A DNA stretch of 64,000 nt, from NCBI RefSeq assembly GCF_900249755.1, contig NZ_LT976854.1, positions 1,402,927 to 1,466,926 of the forward strand, in the 5' to 3' direction. The DNA comes from Cupriavidus taiwanensis. Its GTDB lineage: Bacteria; Pseudomonadota; Gammaproteobacteria; Burkholderiales; Burkholderiaceae. Positions 52,272 through 60,765 of the stretch are shown here, piece after piece (position 1 is the first letter of the stretch; every line of letters starts with the position of its first letter). The position numbers and the translations under genes are program-made. The notes below the pieces were generated by a model, which made no database searches, was not told where the DNA came from, and worked only from the letters and a program-made list of their open reading frames with translations.

Positions 52272-53459
52272 ATGAGCGGCCCGCCCTCGCAGGCCTGGCT
52301 GAACGCGCTGCTGGTCCTGGTCGAGCAACTCCAGCTTGGCCTGCTGTCGCTGTGGCACGCCCTTGGCCTGACCGGCGACAGCCACGGCCAGCCCGCCTGG
52401 CCGTGGGCACGGCGCGTGGCGGGCGAGACCCTGCTGATCGACCTGGGCCTGGCACGCCAGGTCGGCCTGACCCTGTGCGCCCTTGCCGTGGCCGTGCTGG
52501 CCATGGCGCTGGCGCTGGCCTGGCGTCGCCGTCGCGGCGTGCTGCTGGCTGGCGCCGCGCTGGCGCTGGTGGCGGCGCCGTGGCCCAGCGCATCGCTGCT
52601 GTTCGTGCCGGCCGCGCCGACCAGCTTCCACGCCAGCCCCACCCGCTTTGCCGTCGACAGCATTGCCCATGGCGCGCGCGTCTATGCGCAGCATTGCGCC
52701 AGTTGCCACGGTACCGACGGACGCGGCGAAGGACCGCTCGCCGCCAGCCTGGCGGTGTGGCCGCCCACGCTGGCCGGTCCGCTGCTGGCGCGACGCGCCG
52801 ACGGCGAGCTGTTCTGGCACGTGCTGGCCGGCATGCGCGACCGGCAGGGGCGGAGCACCATGCCCGCCTTCGGCGATCGGCTTGGCGACGGCGACACGTG
52901 GGCCGTGATCGACTACATGAAGGCGCTGTCGGCCGGCAGCGGTGCCGAGGGCAACTGGCCGGTGCCGCTGCGGCTGCCGGAGATGGCCATTCGCTGCGCC
53001 GATGCCACGCCGCTGGCGCTATCGCAATGGCGCGGCGACCAGCGCGTGCGGCTGGTGACGGTGGACGGGACCACACCGTTGCCGTTAGAGGATCCCCGCT
53101 TCCTGACTGTGCTGGTCACCCCCGACGGGCAACCGCCGGCGCAGGTGCCGCGCTTCCGTGCCGGCTGCACCGCCATCGCCTCGCATGCCTGGCAGGCAGT
53201 GGCGGCAATCGCCGGGCAAGCGCCTTCGCGCCTGGCCGGCACCCAGTTGCTGGCCGACCGCGCCGGCTGGCTGCGCGCCCGCGGCACACCTGGCCGGCCC
53301 TGGTCCGACGCCGACCTGGTCTGCGTGTCCGGGCCAGCAGTCGGCACGCCGGCCGCATCCTCCTCCGCGCCCTCCTCCGCGGCCGACGGGCTGACGGCGC
53401 TGCTGCTGCGCATGGACGCCGAGCCCGTGCGCTTCGTCAAGGGCGGCTTCGTTCACTGA
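52272..53459 (+). CDS. Membrane-anchored c-type cytochrome
   Basis: A 395-residue protein. Two hydrophobic segments (about 61-82 and 89-103) anchor it in the inner membrane. A periplasmic cytochrome c domain follows with CASCH (142-146) for heme attachment and STMPAFGDRLGDGDTWAVID, whose Met can be the second heme ligand. The C-terminal 145 residues are an unrecognised domain with several Cys (RCAD, AGCTA, LVCVSG). Its place between the sulfonate transporter and xsc suggests it accepts electrons from a periplasmic or membrane oxidation step, perhaps of sulfite. No sulfite dehydrogenase gene is adjacent. Confidence 0.82.
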   Translation: MSGPPSQAWLNALLVLVEQLQLGLLSLWHALGLTGDSHGQPAWPWARRVAGETLLIDLGLARQVGLTLCALAVAVLAMALALAWRRRRGVLLAGAALALVAAPWPSASLLFVPAAPTSFHASPTRFAVDSIAHGARVYAQHCASCHGTDGRGEGPLAASLAVWPPTLAGPLLARRADGELFWHVLAGMRDRQGRSTMPAFGDRLGDGDTWAVIDYMKALSAGSGAEGNWPVPLRLPEMAIRCADATPLALSQWRGDQRVRLVTVDGTTPLPLEDPRFLTVLVTPDGQPPAQVPRFRAGCTAIASHAWQAVAAIAGQAPSRLAGTQLLADRAGWLRARGTPGRPWSDADLVCVSGPAVGTPAASSSAPSSAADGLTALLLRMDAEPVRFVKGGFVH

Positions 53460-53530
53460 GCCGCCCTCACCAGGCCGCACCGTTGCGTGTGCGGTCCGCC
53501 TGATCGATATCCCGATTCTTGCACCCGCCA

Positions 53531-53547
53531 ACGGGCTATTAGCCCGT
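53531..53547. other. Stem-loop 3' of the cytochrome gene
   Basis: ACGGGCT (53531-53537) pairs perfectly with AGCCCGT (53541-53547) around ATT; a few outer bases also pair. Without a U tract it is not a classic terminator, but it could stop or stabilise the upstream mRNA. Confidence 0.35.
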
Positions 53548-53656
53548 GTGGTGGCTTGCCGGGCGTCGATCACACCCCTCCCTTAAAAGTGCCTCACGCG
53601 GCGCACATGAACACCGTTTGTCTCAATTTTTCATCAATTTCATTCCGAAAACCAAA

Positions 53657-53739
53657 ACTTCCTATTGACCAACGGAAGTCTTCCGCCTACATTTCCCCCA
53701 ACAAGCAATTTTCCGGAACGCCTTGTTCCACTTTATAAC
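53657..53739 (+). promoter_or_regulatory. Candidate xsc promoter and operators
   Basis: ACTTCC-N11-GGAAGT (53657-53679) has the spacing typical of LysR sites. A second inverted pair GGAAC-GCCTT-GTTCC (53715-53729) is followed by TATAAC (53734-53739) as a possible -10, 23 bases before the xsc start. No -35 consensus is seen, which suits an activator-dependent promoter. Confidence 0.45.
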
Positions 53740-53761
53740 ACCCTCATCAGGAGACAACGCC

Positions 53762-55615
53762 ATGCGCGACCTCGAAACCACCAAGCAGCCCGCCGTTTCC
53801 GGTGGCTCGGCCGCCGCGAAGGATCAGCTGCCGGCCGGCCCGCAGACCATGACCCCGTCCGAAGCCTTTGTCGAGACCCTGGCCGCAAACGGCGTGACCG
53901 ACATGTTCGGCATCATGGGCTCGGCCTTCATGGACGCGATGGACATCTTCGCCCCGGCCGGCATCCGCCTGATCCCGGTGGTGCATGAGCAAGGCGCCGG
54001 CCACATGGCCGACGGCTACGCCCGCGTGTCGGGCCGCCACGGCGTGGTGATCGGACAGAACGGCCCCGGCATCTCCAACTGCGTGACCTCGATCGCCGCC
54101 GCCTACTGGGCCCACAGCCCGGTGGTGATCGTCACGCCCGAGGCCGGCACCATGGGCATCGGCCTGGGCGGCTTCCAGGAAGCCAACCAGCTGCCGATGT
54201 TCCAGGAGTTCACCAAGTACCAGGGCCACGTCACCAACCCGGCGCGCATGGCCGAGTTCACCGCGCGCTGCTTCGACCGCGCCAAGGCCGAGATGGGCCC
54301 GACCCAGCTGAACATTCCGCGCGACCACTTCTACGGCAAGATCACCGCAGAGATTCCGAAGCCGCAGCACCTGGACCGCGGCCCCGGCGGCGAGCAGAGC
54401 CTGAACGAAGCGGCCGAGCTGCTGGCCAACGCCAAGTTCCCGGTGATCATTTCCGGCGGCGGCGTGGTGATGGCCGATGCCATCGAAGAATGCAAGGCGC
54501 TGGCCGAGCGCCTGGGCGCGCCGGTGGTCAACAGCTACCTGCACAACGACTCGTTCCCCGCCAGCCACCCGCTGTGGTGCGGCCCGCTGGGCTACCAGGG
54601 CTCGAAGGCGGCGATGAAGCTGATCTCGCGCGCCGACGTGGTGGTGGCACTGGGCTCGCGCCTGGGACCGTTCGGCACGCTGCCGCAGCACGGCATGGAC
54701 TACTGGCCCAAGACCGCCAAGATCATCCAGATCGACGCCGACCACAAGATGCTGGGCCTGGTGAAGAAGATCTCGGTCGGCATCTGCGGCGACGCCAAGG
54801 CTGCCGCCGTCGCGCTGACCCAGCGCCTGGCCGGCCGCACGCTCGCCTGCGACGCCACCCGCGATGGCCGCGCCACCGAAATCGCCAACGAAAAGGCCGC
54901 GTGGGAGAAAGAGCTGGACGACTGGACCCACGAGCGCGACCCGTACTCGCTCGACATGATCGAAGAGCAGAAGAACGAGCGCACCCCCACCGGTGGCCAC
55001 TACCTGCACCCGCGCCAGGTGCTGCGCGAGCTGGAAAAGGCCATGCCGGAAGATGTGATGGTGTCCACCGACATCGGCAACATCAACTCGGTGGCCAACA
55101 GCTACCTGCGCTTCGAGAAGCCGCGCAGCTTCTTCGCGGCGATGAGCTGGGGCAACTGCGGCTACGCCTTCCCCACCATCATCGGCGCCAAGGTGGCGGC
55201 ACCGCATCGTCCGGCCGTGTCGTACGCCGGTGACGGCGCCTGGGGCATGAGCCTGATGGAAACCATGACCTGCGTGCGCCACAACATCCCGGTGACCGCG
55301 GTGGTGTTCCACAACCGCCAGTGGGGCGCGGAGAAGAAGAACCAGGTGGACTTCTACAACCGCCGCTTCGTCGCGGGCGAGCTCGACAACCAGAGCTTTG
55401 CCGGCATCGCCAAGGCAATGGGCGCGGAAGGCATCGTGGTGGACCGCCTGGAAGACGTGGGCCCGGCACTGAAGCGCGCCATCGACCTGCAGATGAATCA
55501 TGGCAAGACCACGATCATCGAGATCATGTGCACGCGTGAGCTGGGGGATCCGTTCCGCCGCGATGCGCTGGCCAAGCCGGTGCGTTACCTGGACAAGTAC
55601 AAGGACTACGTCTGA
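53762..55615 (+). CDS. xsc: Sulfoacetaldehyde acetyltransferase
   Basis: A 617-residue thiamine-diphosphate enzyme (EC 2.3.3.15) that converts sulfoacetaldehyde and phosphate to sulfite and acetyl phosphate. VHEQGAGHMADGYARVSGR contains the catalytic Glu of the ThDP family; GDGAWGMSLMETMTCVRHN is the ThDP/Mg site. Near-full identity of pattern with known Xsc (FGIMGSAFMDAMDIFAPAGI, QEANQLPMFQEFTKYQGHV) makes the assignment firm. CAGGAGA precedes the ATG. It is followed by a REP doublet, then pta and tauE, the complete lower pathway of taurine and sulfonate dissimilation. Confidence 0.96.
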   Translation: MRDLETTKQPAVSGGSAAAKDQLPAGPQTMTPSEAFVETLAANGVTDMFGIMGSAFMDAMDIFAPAGIRLIPVVHEQGAGHMADGYARVSGRHGVVIGQNGPGISNCVTSIAAAYWAHSPVVIVTPEAGTMGIGLGGFQEANQLPMFQEFTKYQGHVTNPARMAEFTARCFDRAKAEMGPTQLNIPRDHFYGKITAEIPKPQHLDRGPGGEQSLNEAAELLANAKFPVIISGGGVVMADAIEECKALAERLGAPVVNSYLHNDSFPASHPLWCGPLGYQGSKAAMKLISRADVVVALGSRLGPFGTLPQHGMDYWPKTAKIIQIDADHKMLGLVKKISVGICGDAKAAAVALTQRLAGRTLACDATRDGRATEIANEKAAWEKELDDWTHERDPYSLDMIEEQKNERTPTGGHYLHPRQVLRELEKAMPEDVMVSTDIGNINSVANSYLRFEKPRSFFAAMSWGNCGYAFPTIIGAKVAAPHRPAVSYAGDGAWGMSLMETMTCVRHNIPVTAVVFHNRQWGAEKKNQVDFYNRRFVAGELDNQSFAGIAKAMGAEGIVVDRLEDVGPALKRAIDLQMNHGKTTIIEIMCTRELGDPFRRDALAKPVRYLDKYKDYV

Positions 55616-55654
55616 GCTTGAACTTGCACAGGCGCCTCGCTTGCGATGGGCGTG

Positions 55655-55778
55655 CTCCCTCTCCCGCTTGCGGGAGAGGGTTGGGGTGAGGGCCAGGCGT
55701 ATCAACGAAGTACCAGATGTCGGTATGCCAGTGCCTGCCCTCACCCCCGGCCCCTCTCCCGCAAGCGGGAGAGGGGAG
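55655..55778. repeat. REP-like inverted doublet, 124 bp, between xsc and pta
   Basis: Units at 55655-55692 and 55738-55778 face each other with the same spacing as the doublet at 35804-35927. The 45-base middles of the two are related but diverged (both keep ACGAAGT and GGTATGCC). The transcribed doublet can form large hairpins between xsc and pta. Confidence 0.85.
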
Positions 55779-55833
55779 CAAACCACCGGCATAGCAAGGG
55801 CTTCGGCCCTTTCTTCATTTCTGAAAGAACACC

Positions 55834-56868
55834 ATGAAACCCATCCTCCGCATCATCGACCGCGCCCGCGCCGCCCCTCGCCGCATCGTGCTGTGCGAGG
55901 CCGAAGACCCGCGCATCCTGCAAGCCGCGCAACGCGCCACGCAGGAAGGCATCGCGCAAATCGTGCTGGTCGGCAATACCCGCCAGATCCATGCCGCCGC
56001 CGCCATCCATGGCATCGACCTGGCAGGCATGACCCTGGTCGATCCCTCGACCTCGGCGCTGACGCCCTCGTTCGCGCAGCAACTCTTTGCGCTGCGCCAG
56101 AAGAAGGGCATGACGCTGGACGAAGCCAAGCGCGCGGTGCTGGACCCATTGTGCTTCGCAAACCTGATGGTGCGACTGGGTCATGCCGACGGTTCGGTCG
56201 CGGGCGCCGACCACACCACCGCCGACGTCGTGCGCAACGCCATCCAGCTGATCGGCCTGGCGCCGGGCTTCCGGCTGGTGTCGAGCTTCTTCCTGATGAT
56301 GCTGTGCGAACCGTTCCATACGCTCAAGGGCGGGCTGATCTTCTCTGACTGCGGGCTGGTGGTCGACCCGGATGCCGAGGCCCTGGCCGATATCGCCATG
56401 GCCGCGGCCGACAGCGCGCGCGCGCTGCTCAACGACGAGCCGCGCGTGGCGATGCTGTCGTTCTCGACCAGCCGCAGCGCCCACCATGCCGCGGTGGACA
56501 AGGTGGTGGCCGCGACCGAGCGCGTGCGCGCGCAGCGCCCGGGACTGGCCATCGACGGCGACGTGCAGCTCGATGCAGCCATCGTCGCCGAGATCGCCGC
56601 GCGCAAGGTCGCGCATTCGCAGGTGAACGGCCATGCCAACGTGCTGGTGTTCCCCAGCCTGGAGGCCGGCAATATCGGCTACAAGCTGGCCGAGCGCGTC
56701 GGCGGCGCCAAGGCCATCGGGCCGATGCTGCAGGGACTCAACAAGCCCGCCAACGACCTGTCGCGCGGCTGCAGCGCCGACGACGTGTTCCATGTCATCG
56801 CCGTCACCGTGGTGCAGGCGCAGGCAAGCGCCGCACAGGCGCCCAAGGGCGAGCAGGCGGCGGCATGA
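55834..56868 (+). CDS. pta: Phosphate acetyltransferase
   Basis: A 344-residue single-domain Pta that converts acetyl phosphate and CoA to acetyl-CoA. IVLCEAEDPRILQAAQRATQ, MVRLGHADGSVAGADHTTAD and ALNDEPRVAMLSFST-type blocks (here ALLNDEPRVAMLSFST) match the family; it lacks the N-terminal regulatory domains of the E. coli enzyme. Placed after xsc, it turns the Xsc product into acetyl-CoA. Its stop overlaps the tauE start (ATGA). The ribosome site is weak, and a REP doublet separates it from xsc. Confidence 0.95.
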   Translation: MKPILRIIDRARAAPRRIVLCEAEDPRILQAAQRATQEGIAQIVLVGNTRQIHAAAAIHGIDLAGMTLVDPSTSALTPSFAQQLFALRQKKGMTLDEAKRAVLDPLCFANLMVRLGHADGSVAGADHTTADVVRNAIQLIGLAPGFRLVSSFFLMMLCEPFHTLKGGLIFSDCGLVVDPDAEALADIAMAAADSARALLNDEPRVAMLSFSTSRSAHHAAVDKVVAATERVRAQRPGLAIDGDVQLDAAIVAEIAARKVAHSQVNGHANVLVFPSLEAGNIGYKLAERVGGAKAIGPMLQGLNKPANDLSRGCSADDVFHVIAVTVVQAQASAAQAPKGEQAAA

Positions 56869-57635
56869 AAGCAGAACTGTTGTTGCCGCTGCTGGGCATG
56901 CAGGCGCTGCTCGGCGCCGGCACCTATTTCCAGACGGTGACCGGCTTCGGCCTCGGCATGATCGTGATGGGCGCGACCAGCGGGCTCGGGCTGGCGCCCG
57001 TGGCCACCGTGGCCGCCGTGGTCAGCCTGGTGACGCTGGCCAACAGCGCATGCGCGCTGCCCGGCAAGTTCCAGCATATCGACTGGCGCGCGGTCGGTGC
57101 CGCGGCGATCGGCATCCTGCCTTCGGTGCTGGTTGGCGTGCTGGTGCTGGAATACCTGAGCAGCACCGCCGCCACGCTGCTGCAGTTGCTGCTGGGCGCG
57201 GTGATCCTGTACGGCGGCCTGAGCGCCGCTTTCAAACCCGAGCCGCTGCGGCAGCGCTCCGGCGACGGCAGCTTCTTCATGAGCGGCGTCTTCGGCGGGC
57301 TGCTGAGCGGCATGTTCGGCGTCTCCGGACCGCCGCTGATCTTCCAGTTCTACCGGCAGCCGATGAAGCCGGTGGAAATCCGCTGCGCGCTGATCCTGGT
57401 GTTTACCGTGACCTCGACCGTGCGCACCCTGTTCTCGGCCTGGCAAGGGCAGCTGGATACCGCGATCTGGCTGCAGGCCGCCGTCGGGGTGCCGGTGGTG
57501 GTGCTCGCCACGCTGCTGGGGCGGCGCTTCCCGCCGCCGTTCTCGCCGACCACGACGCGGCGTGTCGCGTTCGGAGTGTTGATCGGGATTGGGGTGAGTT
57601 TGATGCTGCCGGCGCTGACTTCGTGGGCGCGTTGA
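56865..57635 (+). CDS. tauE: TauE/SafE-family sulfite exporter
   Basis: A 256-residue inner-membrane protein with about eight helices. The two repeated halves start with TYFQTVTGFGLGMIVMGATS and GVFGGLLSGMFGVSGPPLIF, the family pattern. In sulfonate-degrading bacteria such proteins are thought to export the sulfite released by Xsc. Translational overlap with pta supports this role. It has also been named TauZ or SafE in related strains. Confidence 0.9.
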   Translation: MKAELLLPLLGMQALLGAGTYFQTVTGFGLGMIVMGATSGLGLAPVATVAAVVSLVTLANSACALPGKFQHIDWRAVGAAAIGILPSVLVGVLVLEYLSSTAATLLQLLLGAVILYGGLSAAFKPEPLRQRSGDGSFFMSGVFGGLLSGMFGVSGPPLIFQFYRQPMKPVEIRCALILVFTVTSTVRTLFSAWQGQLDTAIWLQAAVGVPVVVLATLLGRRFPPPFSPTTTRRVAFGVLIGIGVSLMLPALTSWAR

Positions 57636-57670
57636 GAAAAGACGTTCTTGCCCGCGGACTGCGCCTTCGC

Positions 57671-58573
57671 TTACGACCGTCTGGAACTCAGCATCGACAA
57701 GAATTCCGCCCGGAATGCGTGCATGCGCGGATAGACCCGCTTCGGGTCCATGCTGTCTCCGGGCACTGGGTGGCGGTCGCCAAAAAACGCCATGTGCGCG
57801 AGCAGCCGGCTAAAGACGTTGTCGTCGCCAAGCACGGCAACAAGTTGCCTCGCCACTGCGTCGTCGCCGCAAGCCAGTGCAGCAGCGTCGCGCGCGAGCA
57901 GCGCTGCTGCGGCGATGTCCAGATCGAAATCATATTGCTCCAGCAGGGCGGCTTCCTGCTGGTATAGCCGGTCCTGATTCCCGGCCATTTCATAGCTGCA
58001 TAACAGGGCCAACAGATCTGTGGCGTCGCGCCTGTCGTCGCGATGGCGGTCGTGCCATGCCAGCAGCTTGAGCATGGCCAGTCCGGGCAGCGAGGCGAAC
58101 GCGATCATCAGTCCGTCATCGATAATGATGCGGATTGCCGCATCGAAGGCCTGGCGAAAGCCAGCGACATTCATCACCGTATCCATCGCCGGCGGCCACG
58201 CGATGCTTGCGGCGGGCCTTTCGATGGCTCCGAACGGAATGATATCGAGCACCATCACGCGTTCACCGCCGCGGTGGTAAGTCAGCCTGTGTGCGTTCTG
58301 GTTGACCGTCTGGAACCGGCCGCTAGCAACCAGGTGTTGTCGCAGCGCTTCGTGTTCGGCCCAGTCGGCAATGCAGATCCCGATGTCGATATCGTAGGTG
58401 CGCCGGGCCGGCCGGTTGCCAAAGATGTTTTCGAGGATCACCTGCCTGGCTGTCGCACCGCCAACGAAGTATGAGATGCCAAGCTGCCGCGCAACGGCAT
58501 CCAGGTCGCTCAGCAAGGCCTTGCTTTCGGCATCGATCGGCCGCGCCGCGGGAACTTCAAGGATGATGGGCAA
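57671..58573 (-). CDS. AbiEii-type nucleotidyltransferase toxin
   Basis: A 300-residue nucleotidyltransferase. SYFVGGATARQVILENIFG and RRTYDIDIGICI give the GG...DID catalytic motif of the AbiEii/AbiGii group; a helical C-terminal half follows. In type IV AbiE systems this protein blocks growth, and phage-infected cells abort. Translation apparently begins at a TTG with AAGGGA eight bases upstream, inside the last codons of the antitoxin gene (17-base overlap). No internal ATG would keep the catalytic motif. Confidence 0.85.
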   Translation of the reverse strand: MPIILEVPAARPIDAESKALLSDLDAVARQLGISYFVGGATARQVILENIFGNRPARRTYDIDIGICIADWAEHEALRQHLVASGRFQTVNQNAHRLTYHRGGERVMVLDIIPFGAIERPAASIAWPPAMDTVMNVAGFRQAFDAAIRIIIDDGLMIAFASLPGLAMLKLLAWHDRHRDDRRDATDLLALLCSYEMAGNQDRLYQQEAALLEQYDFDLDIAAAALLARDAAALACGDDAVARQLVAVLGDDNVFSRLLAHMAFFGDRHPVPGDSMDPKRVYPRMHAFRAEFLSMLSSRRS

Positions 58574-59600
58574 GGTACTGTTCCCTTATCTGCCGCGCCG
58601 CCTCGACATTGCGCGATTCTCCGGTATCGAGCAGGTCGGCATACACGAGCACCGGATGCGCAACACCGGGCGCCACGATCGTCGCCGCCTTGAGCCCTGC
58701 TGGCCAGAAGCGCTGCGAGATCTCCACCTCGCCTGCCGGGTCCGCCTTCAGCCTCGCGTCAAGGATGAGTTCGCGAGGCATCGACGAGCCAGCGTACAGC
58801 GTGATGCGCTCGGCTCGCAGATTATGCGCAAGCTTCTCTGCGGCCGCCTCGCCCCCAAGGACGGCGTCGTATCGATGAAGATCGATGCCCTGCCACCAAT
58901 CCGGCCGCGTCGCGGTGAAGCGCTTGCTCGCCAGTTTCGGCCGAAGCCGCAACGGATAAAGCGTCGCCCATTCGTCGACGACACGCGCCCAGGCACTGAA
59001 GCAGCGCTTGCCATCATCGCCTACCCCGACCAGGCCGCGTTGGAGCAGGTCGTCCAACGCAAGATTGACCGTGCTCAGGGCAACGCCAGCCGCATGGGCG
59101 ATCGAACGATAAGGAGCGCCCAGCAGACCAGGGTTCGCAATCAGTGCGAACAGGACCTCCAGCTGCTTGGGGCTGGCGGTCCGTGCGCGTCGCGCCGGCA
59201 CCCCGCCAGCTGGCGCGCGGCGACCCACCACATATAGCAATGCCTGGGGCAGCCGCAGCGAAACGTTGCCCGCGGTATCGATGAAGGCGATGTCTTGGCT
59301 GCGCAGGCGCTCGGCCATGTCCGGTGACACATAGGAGGTGACAAGCAGGACCTTTTGTCCAAGCTGGCGCTGCATTTCCACGATCGCGGACACGGCGGAG
59401 AAGCGATCCACCGCGCGCCGCACGGTCACCGGCAAGGTGCAGACACGGCCGTCGCCCAGATCGAAGCGCATTGAGCCGTCCGGCGGCAAATCGGAAGGGG
59501 TCGGTGCCGGGACAAACATCGCTCGTACGCCGGTTGCGTTGTGGAATGCGCTGGCGGCAGCGTGAATCAGCAGCTCGTTCTCTTCAGAAGCTTTATGCAT
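58557..59600 (-). CDS. AbiEi-type antitoxin/transcriptional regulator
   Basis: A 347-residue protein of the AbiEi antitoxin group. The N-terminal 130 residues resemble a restriction-like or DUF fold (QRQLGQKVLLVTSYVSPDMA); a winged helix follows (SPKQLEVLFALIANPGLLGA, PYRSIAHAAGVALSTVNLAL). The C-terminal part (EAAAEKLAHNLRAERITLYA) matches AbiEi families. The ATG at 59600 is the first sensible start, though without a clear ribosome site; the frame remains open further upstream into the operator region. It should repress its own promoter and counter the toxin. Confidence 0.82.
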   Translation of the reverse strand: MHKASEENELLIHAAASAFHNATGVRAMFVPAPTPSDLPPDGSMRFDLGDGRVCTLPVTVRRAVDRFSAVSAIVEMQRQLGQKVLLVTSYVSPDMAERLRSQDIAFIDTAGNVSLRLPQALLYVVGRRAPAGGVPARRARTASPKQLEVLFALIANPGLLGAPYRSIAHAAGVALSTVNLALDDLLQRGLVGVGDDGKRCFSAWARVVDEWATLYPLRLRPKLASKRFTATRPDWWQGIDLHRYDAVLGGEAAAEKLAHNLRAERITLYAGSSMPRELILDARLKADPAGEVEISQRFWPAGLKAATIVAPGVAHPVLVYADLLDTGESRNVEAARQIREQYLAHHP

Positions 59601-59629
59601 CACATATAGATGTTCGAACTGTATTTGTT

Positions 59630-59704
59630 GTACGCGTAACGCGTACTCCGTGCAAACATCATACAACGCCTGTCGGCTCGCGTACGAATAGTCAGTGTTG
59701 TATG
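59630..59704. promoter_or_regulatory. Palindromes upstream of the AbiE module
   Basis: GTACGCGT-A-ACGCGTAC (59630-59646) is a perfect 17-bp palindrome. CATACAAC (59660-59667) and GTTGTATG (59697-59704) form a second inverted pair. Known AbiEi antitoxins bind inverted repeats in their promoter, so these are the likely operators. Confidence 0.55.
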
Positions 59705-59724
59705 CGGAGCGCTTACATGGCGCT

Positions 59725-60642
59725 TCAGCCTGCTGCCTCCAGCAATGCCGCCATGAACGCCTGCCGCATCGGCGTCTGCTCGGCATTGCGATGCCGGAGC
59801 ACCCCCACTGTTCCCTCGCGCCGGTAAGGCAGCGGCAACGGCACCACCTGTCCCAGCGCACGGAAATACGCGGCCATCCGGCCGGACATCACCGCCAGCA
59901 ATTCGCCTTGCTGCAGCAATGCCACATTGGCCAGCACGGTGGCGCTTTCGATGCGGACCGTGGGCGCCGGCTCGCCGGCCAGCGCCAGTTCATAGTCCAG
60001 TTCGCGCCGGATCTGGCTGTTGGGCGGCGGGCCGATCCAGGTATACGGGCGCGTCTCTTCCCACTTCAGCTTGCGCCGGCGCGCGAGCGGATGCGTCGGC
60101 CCGGCAATTACCCGAATGGTCTCGGCATACAGCAGGTCGCAGCGCAGCGGCGCGTCGATGCCCTGCACCTCGGTGCGTCCCACCACGAAATCCAGCCGGC
60201 CCTCGCGCAACGCGGGCAGCATGTCTTCCACCGTGCCTTCGGCCAGCGTGAGGTGGGCGTCGGGAAACGCTGCGCGGAACCGCCGGATCGCGCCGGGCAG
60301 CAGATCGACCGCAACGGTCGGTGTTGCGCCGATGGCCAGCTGGCCAGCCGCGCCGTCGGCCATCACCCGGATGGTGGCCTGGGTGCGCTCGATCTCGCTG
60401 AGGATGGTGCGCGCGTGCACCACCAGCGCATCGCAGAAGCGCGTGGGCACCAGCCCGCGCGAATGGCGCTCGAACAGCGCCACGCCCAGTTCGCCTTCCA
60501 GCTCGGCCAGCCAGCGCGACAGGGCCGGCTGGGTCATGCTCAGTCGCTCGGCAGTGTGGCTGACATTGCGGGTCTCGTAGAGCGCCACCAGTACATGCAG
60601 TTGCCGGATGCGCAGGCGCTGGGTCCAGTCCATGGTATGCAT
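59725..60642 (-). CDS. LysR-family transcriptional regulator
   Basis: A 305-residue LysR protein: winged helix LVALYETRNVSHTAERLSMT, then QPALSRWLAELEGELGVALF, plus effector domain. It is divergent from the sulfatase/Bug receptor genes and probably controls them. The start could also be the ATG at 60633. A small palindrome lies 9-22 bases upstream of its start. Confidence 0.9.
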   Translation of the reverse strand: MHTMDWTQRLRIRQLHVLVALYETRNVSHTAERLSMTQPALSRWLAELEGELGVALFERHSRGLVPTRFCDALVVHARTILSEIERTQATIRVMADGAAGQLAIGATPTVAVDLLPGAIRRFRAAFPDAHLTLAEGTVEDMLPALREGRLDFVVGRTEVQGIDAPLRCDLLYAETIRVIAGPTHPLARRRKLKWEETRPYTWIGPPPNSQIRRELDYELALAGEPAPTVRIESATVLANVALLQQGELLAVMSGRMAAYFRALGQVVPLPLPYRREGTVGVLRHRNAEQTPMRQAFMAALLEAAG

Positions 60643-60650
60643 TTTGGGTG

Positions 60651-60702
60651 ATAGCAGCGGCTATTTTAATCATTTCAATGTCATCACGGCCGATGCCATA
60701 AT
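60651..60702. promoter_or_regulatory. Divergent LysR/sulfatase promoter
   Basis: ATAGC-AGCG-GCTAT (60651-60664) is a perfect small palindrome next to the LysR start. CATAAT at 60697-60702 is a possible plus-strand -10, with TTCAAT 16 bases upstream as a weak -35. Confidence 0.4.
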
Positions 60703-60765
60703 TTTTGCGACAGATGCGCCGTGGCGCACTCGCTGCGCCCCAAGTTCCCGCTCCCCTCACAGGCC

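Larger units (their letters stand above)
53460..53761. other. Intergenic region upstream of xsc
   Basis: No gene is seen in these 302 bases. A 7-bp stem with a three-base loop (ACGGGCT-ATT-AGCCCGT, 53531-53547) may mark the end of the upstream transcript, although no T tract follows. The AT-rich second half holds the likely xsc promoter and operators. Confidence 0.5.
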
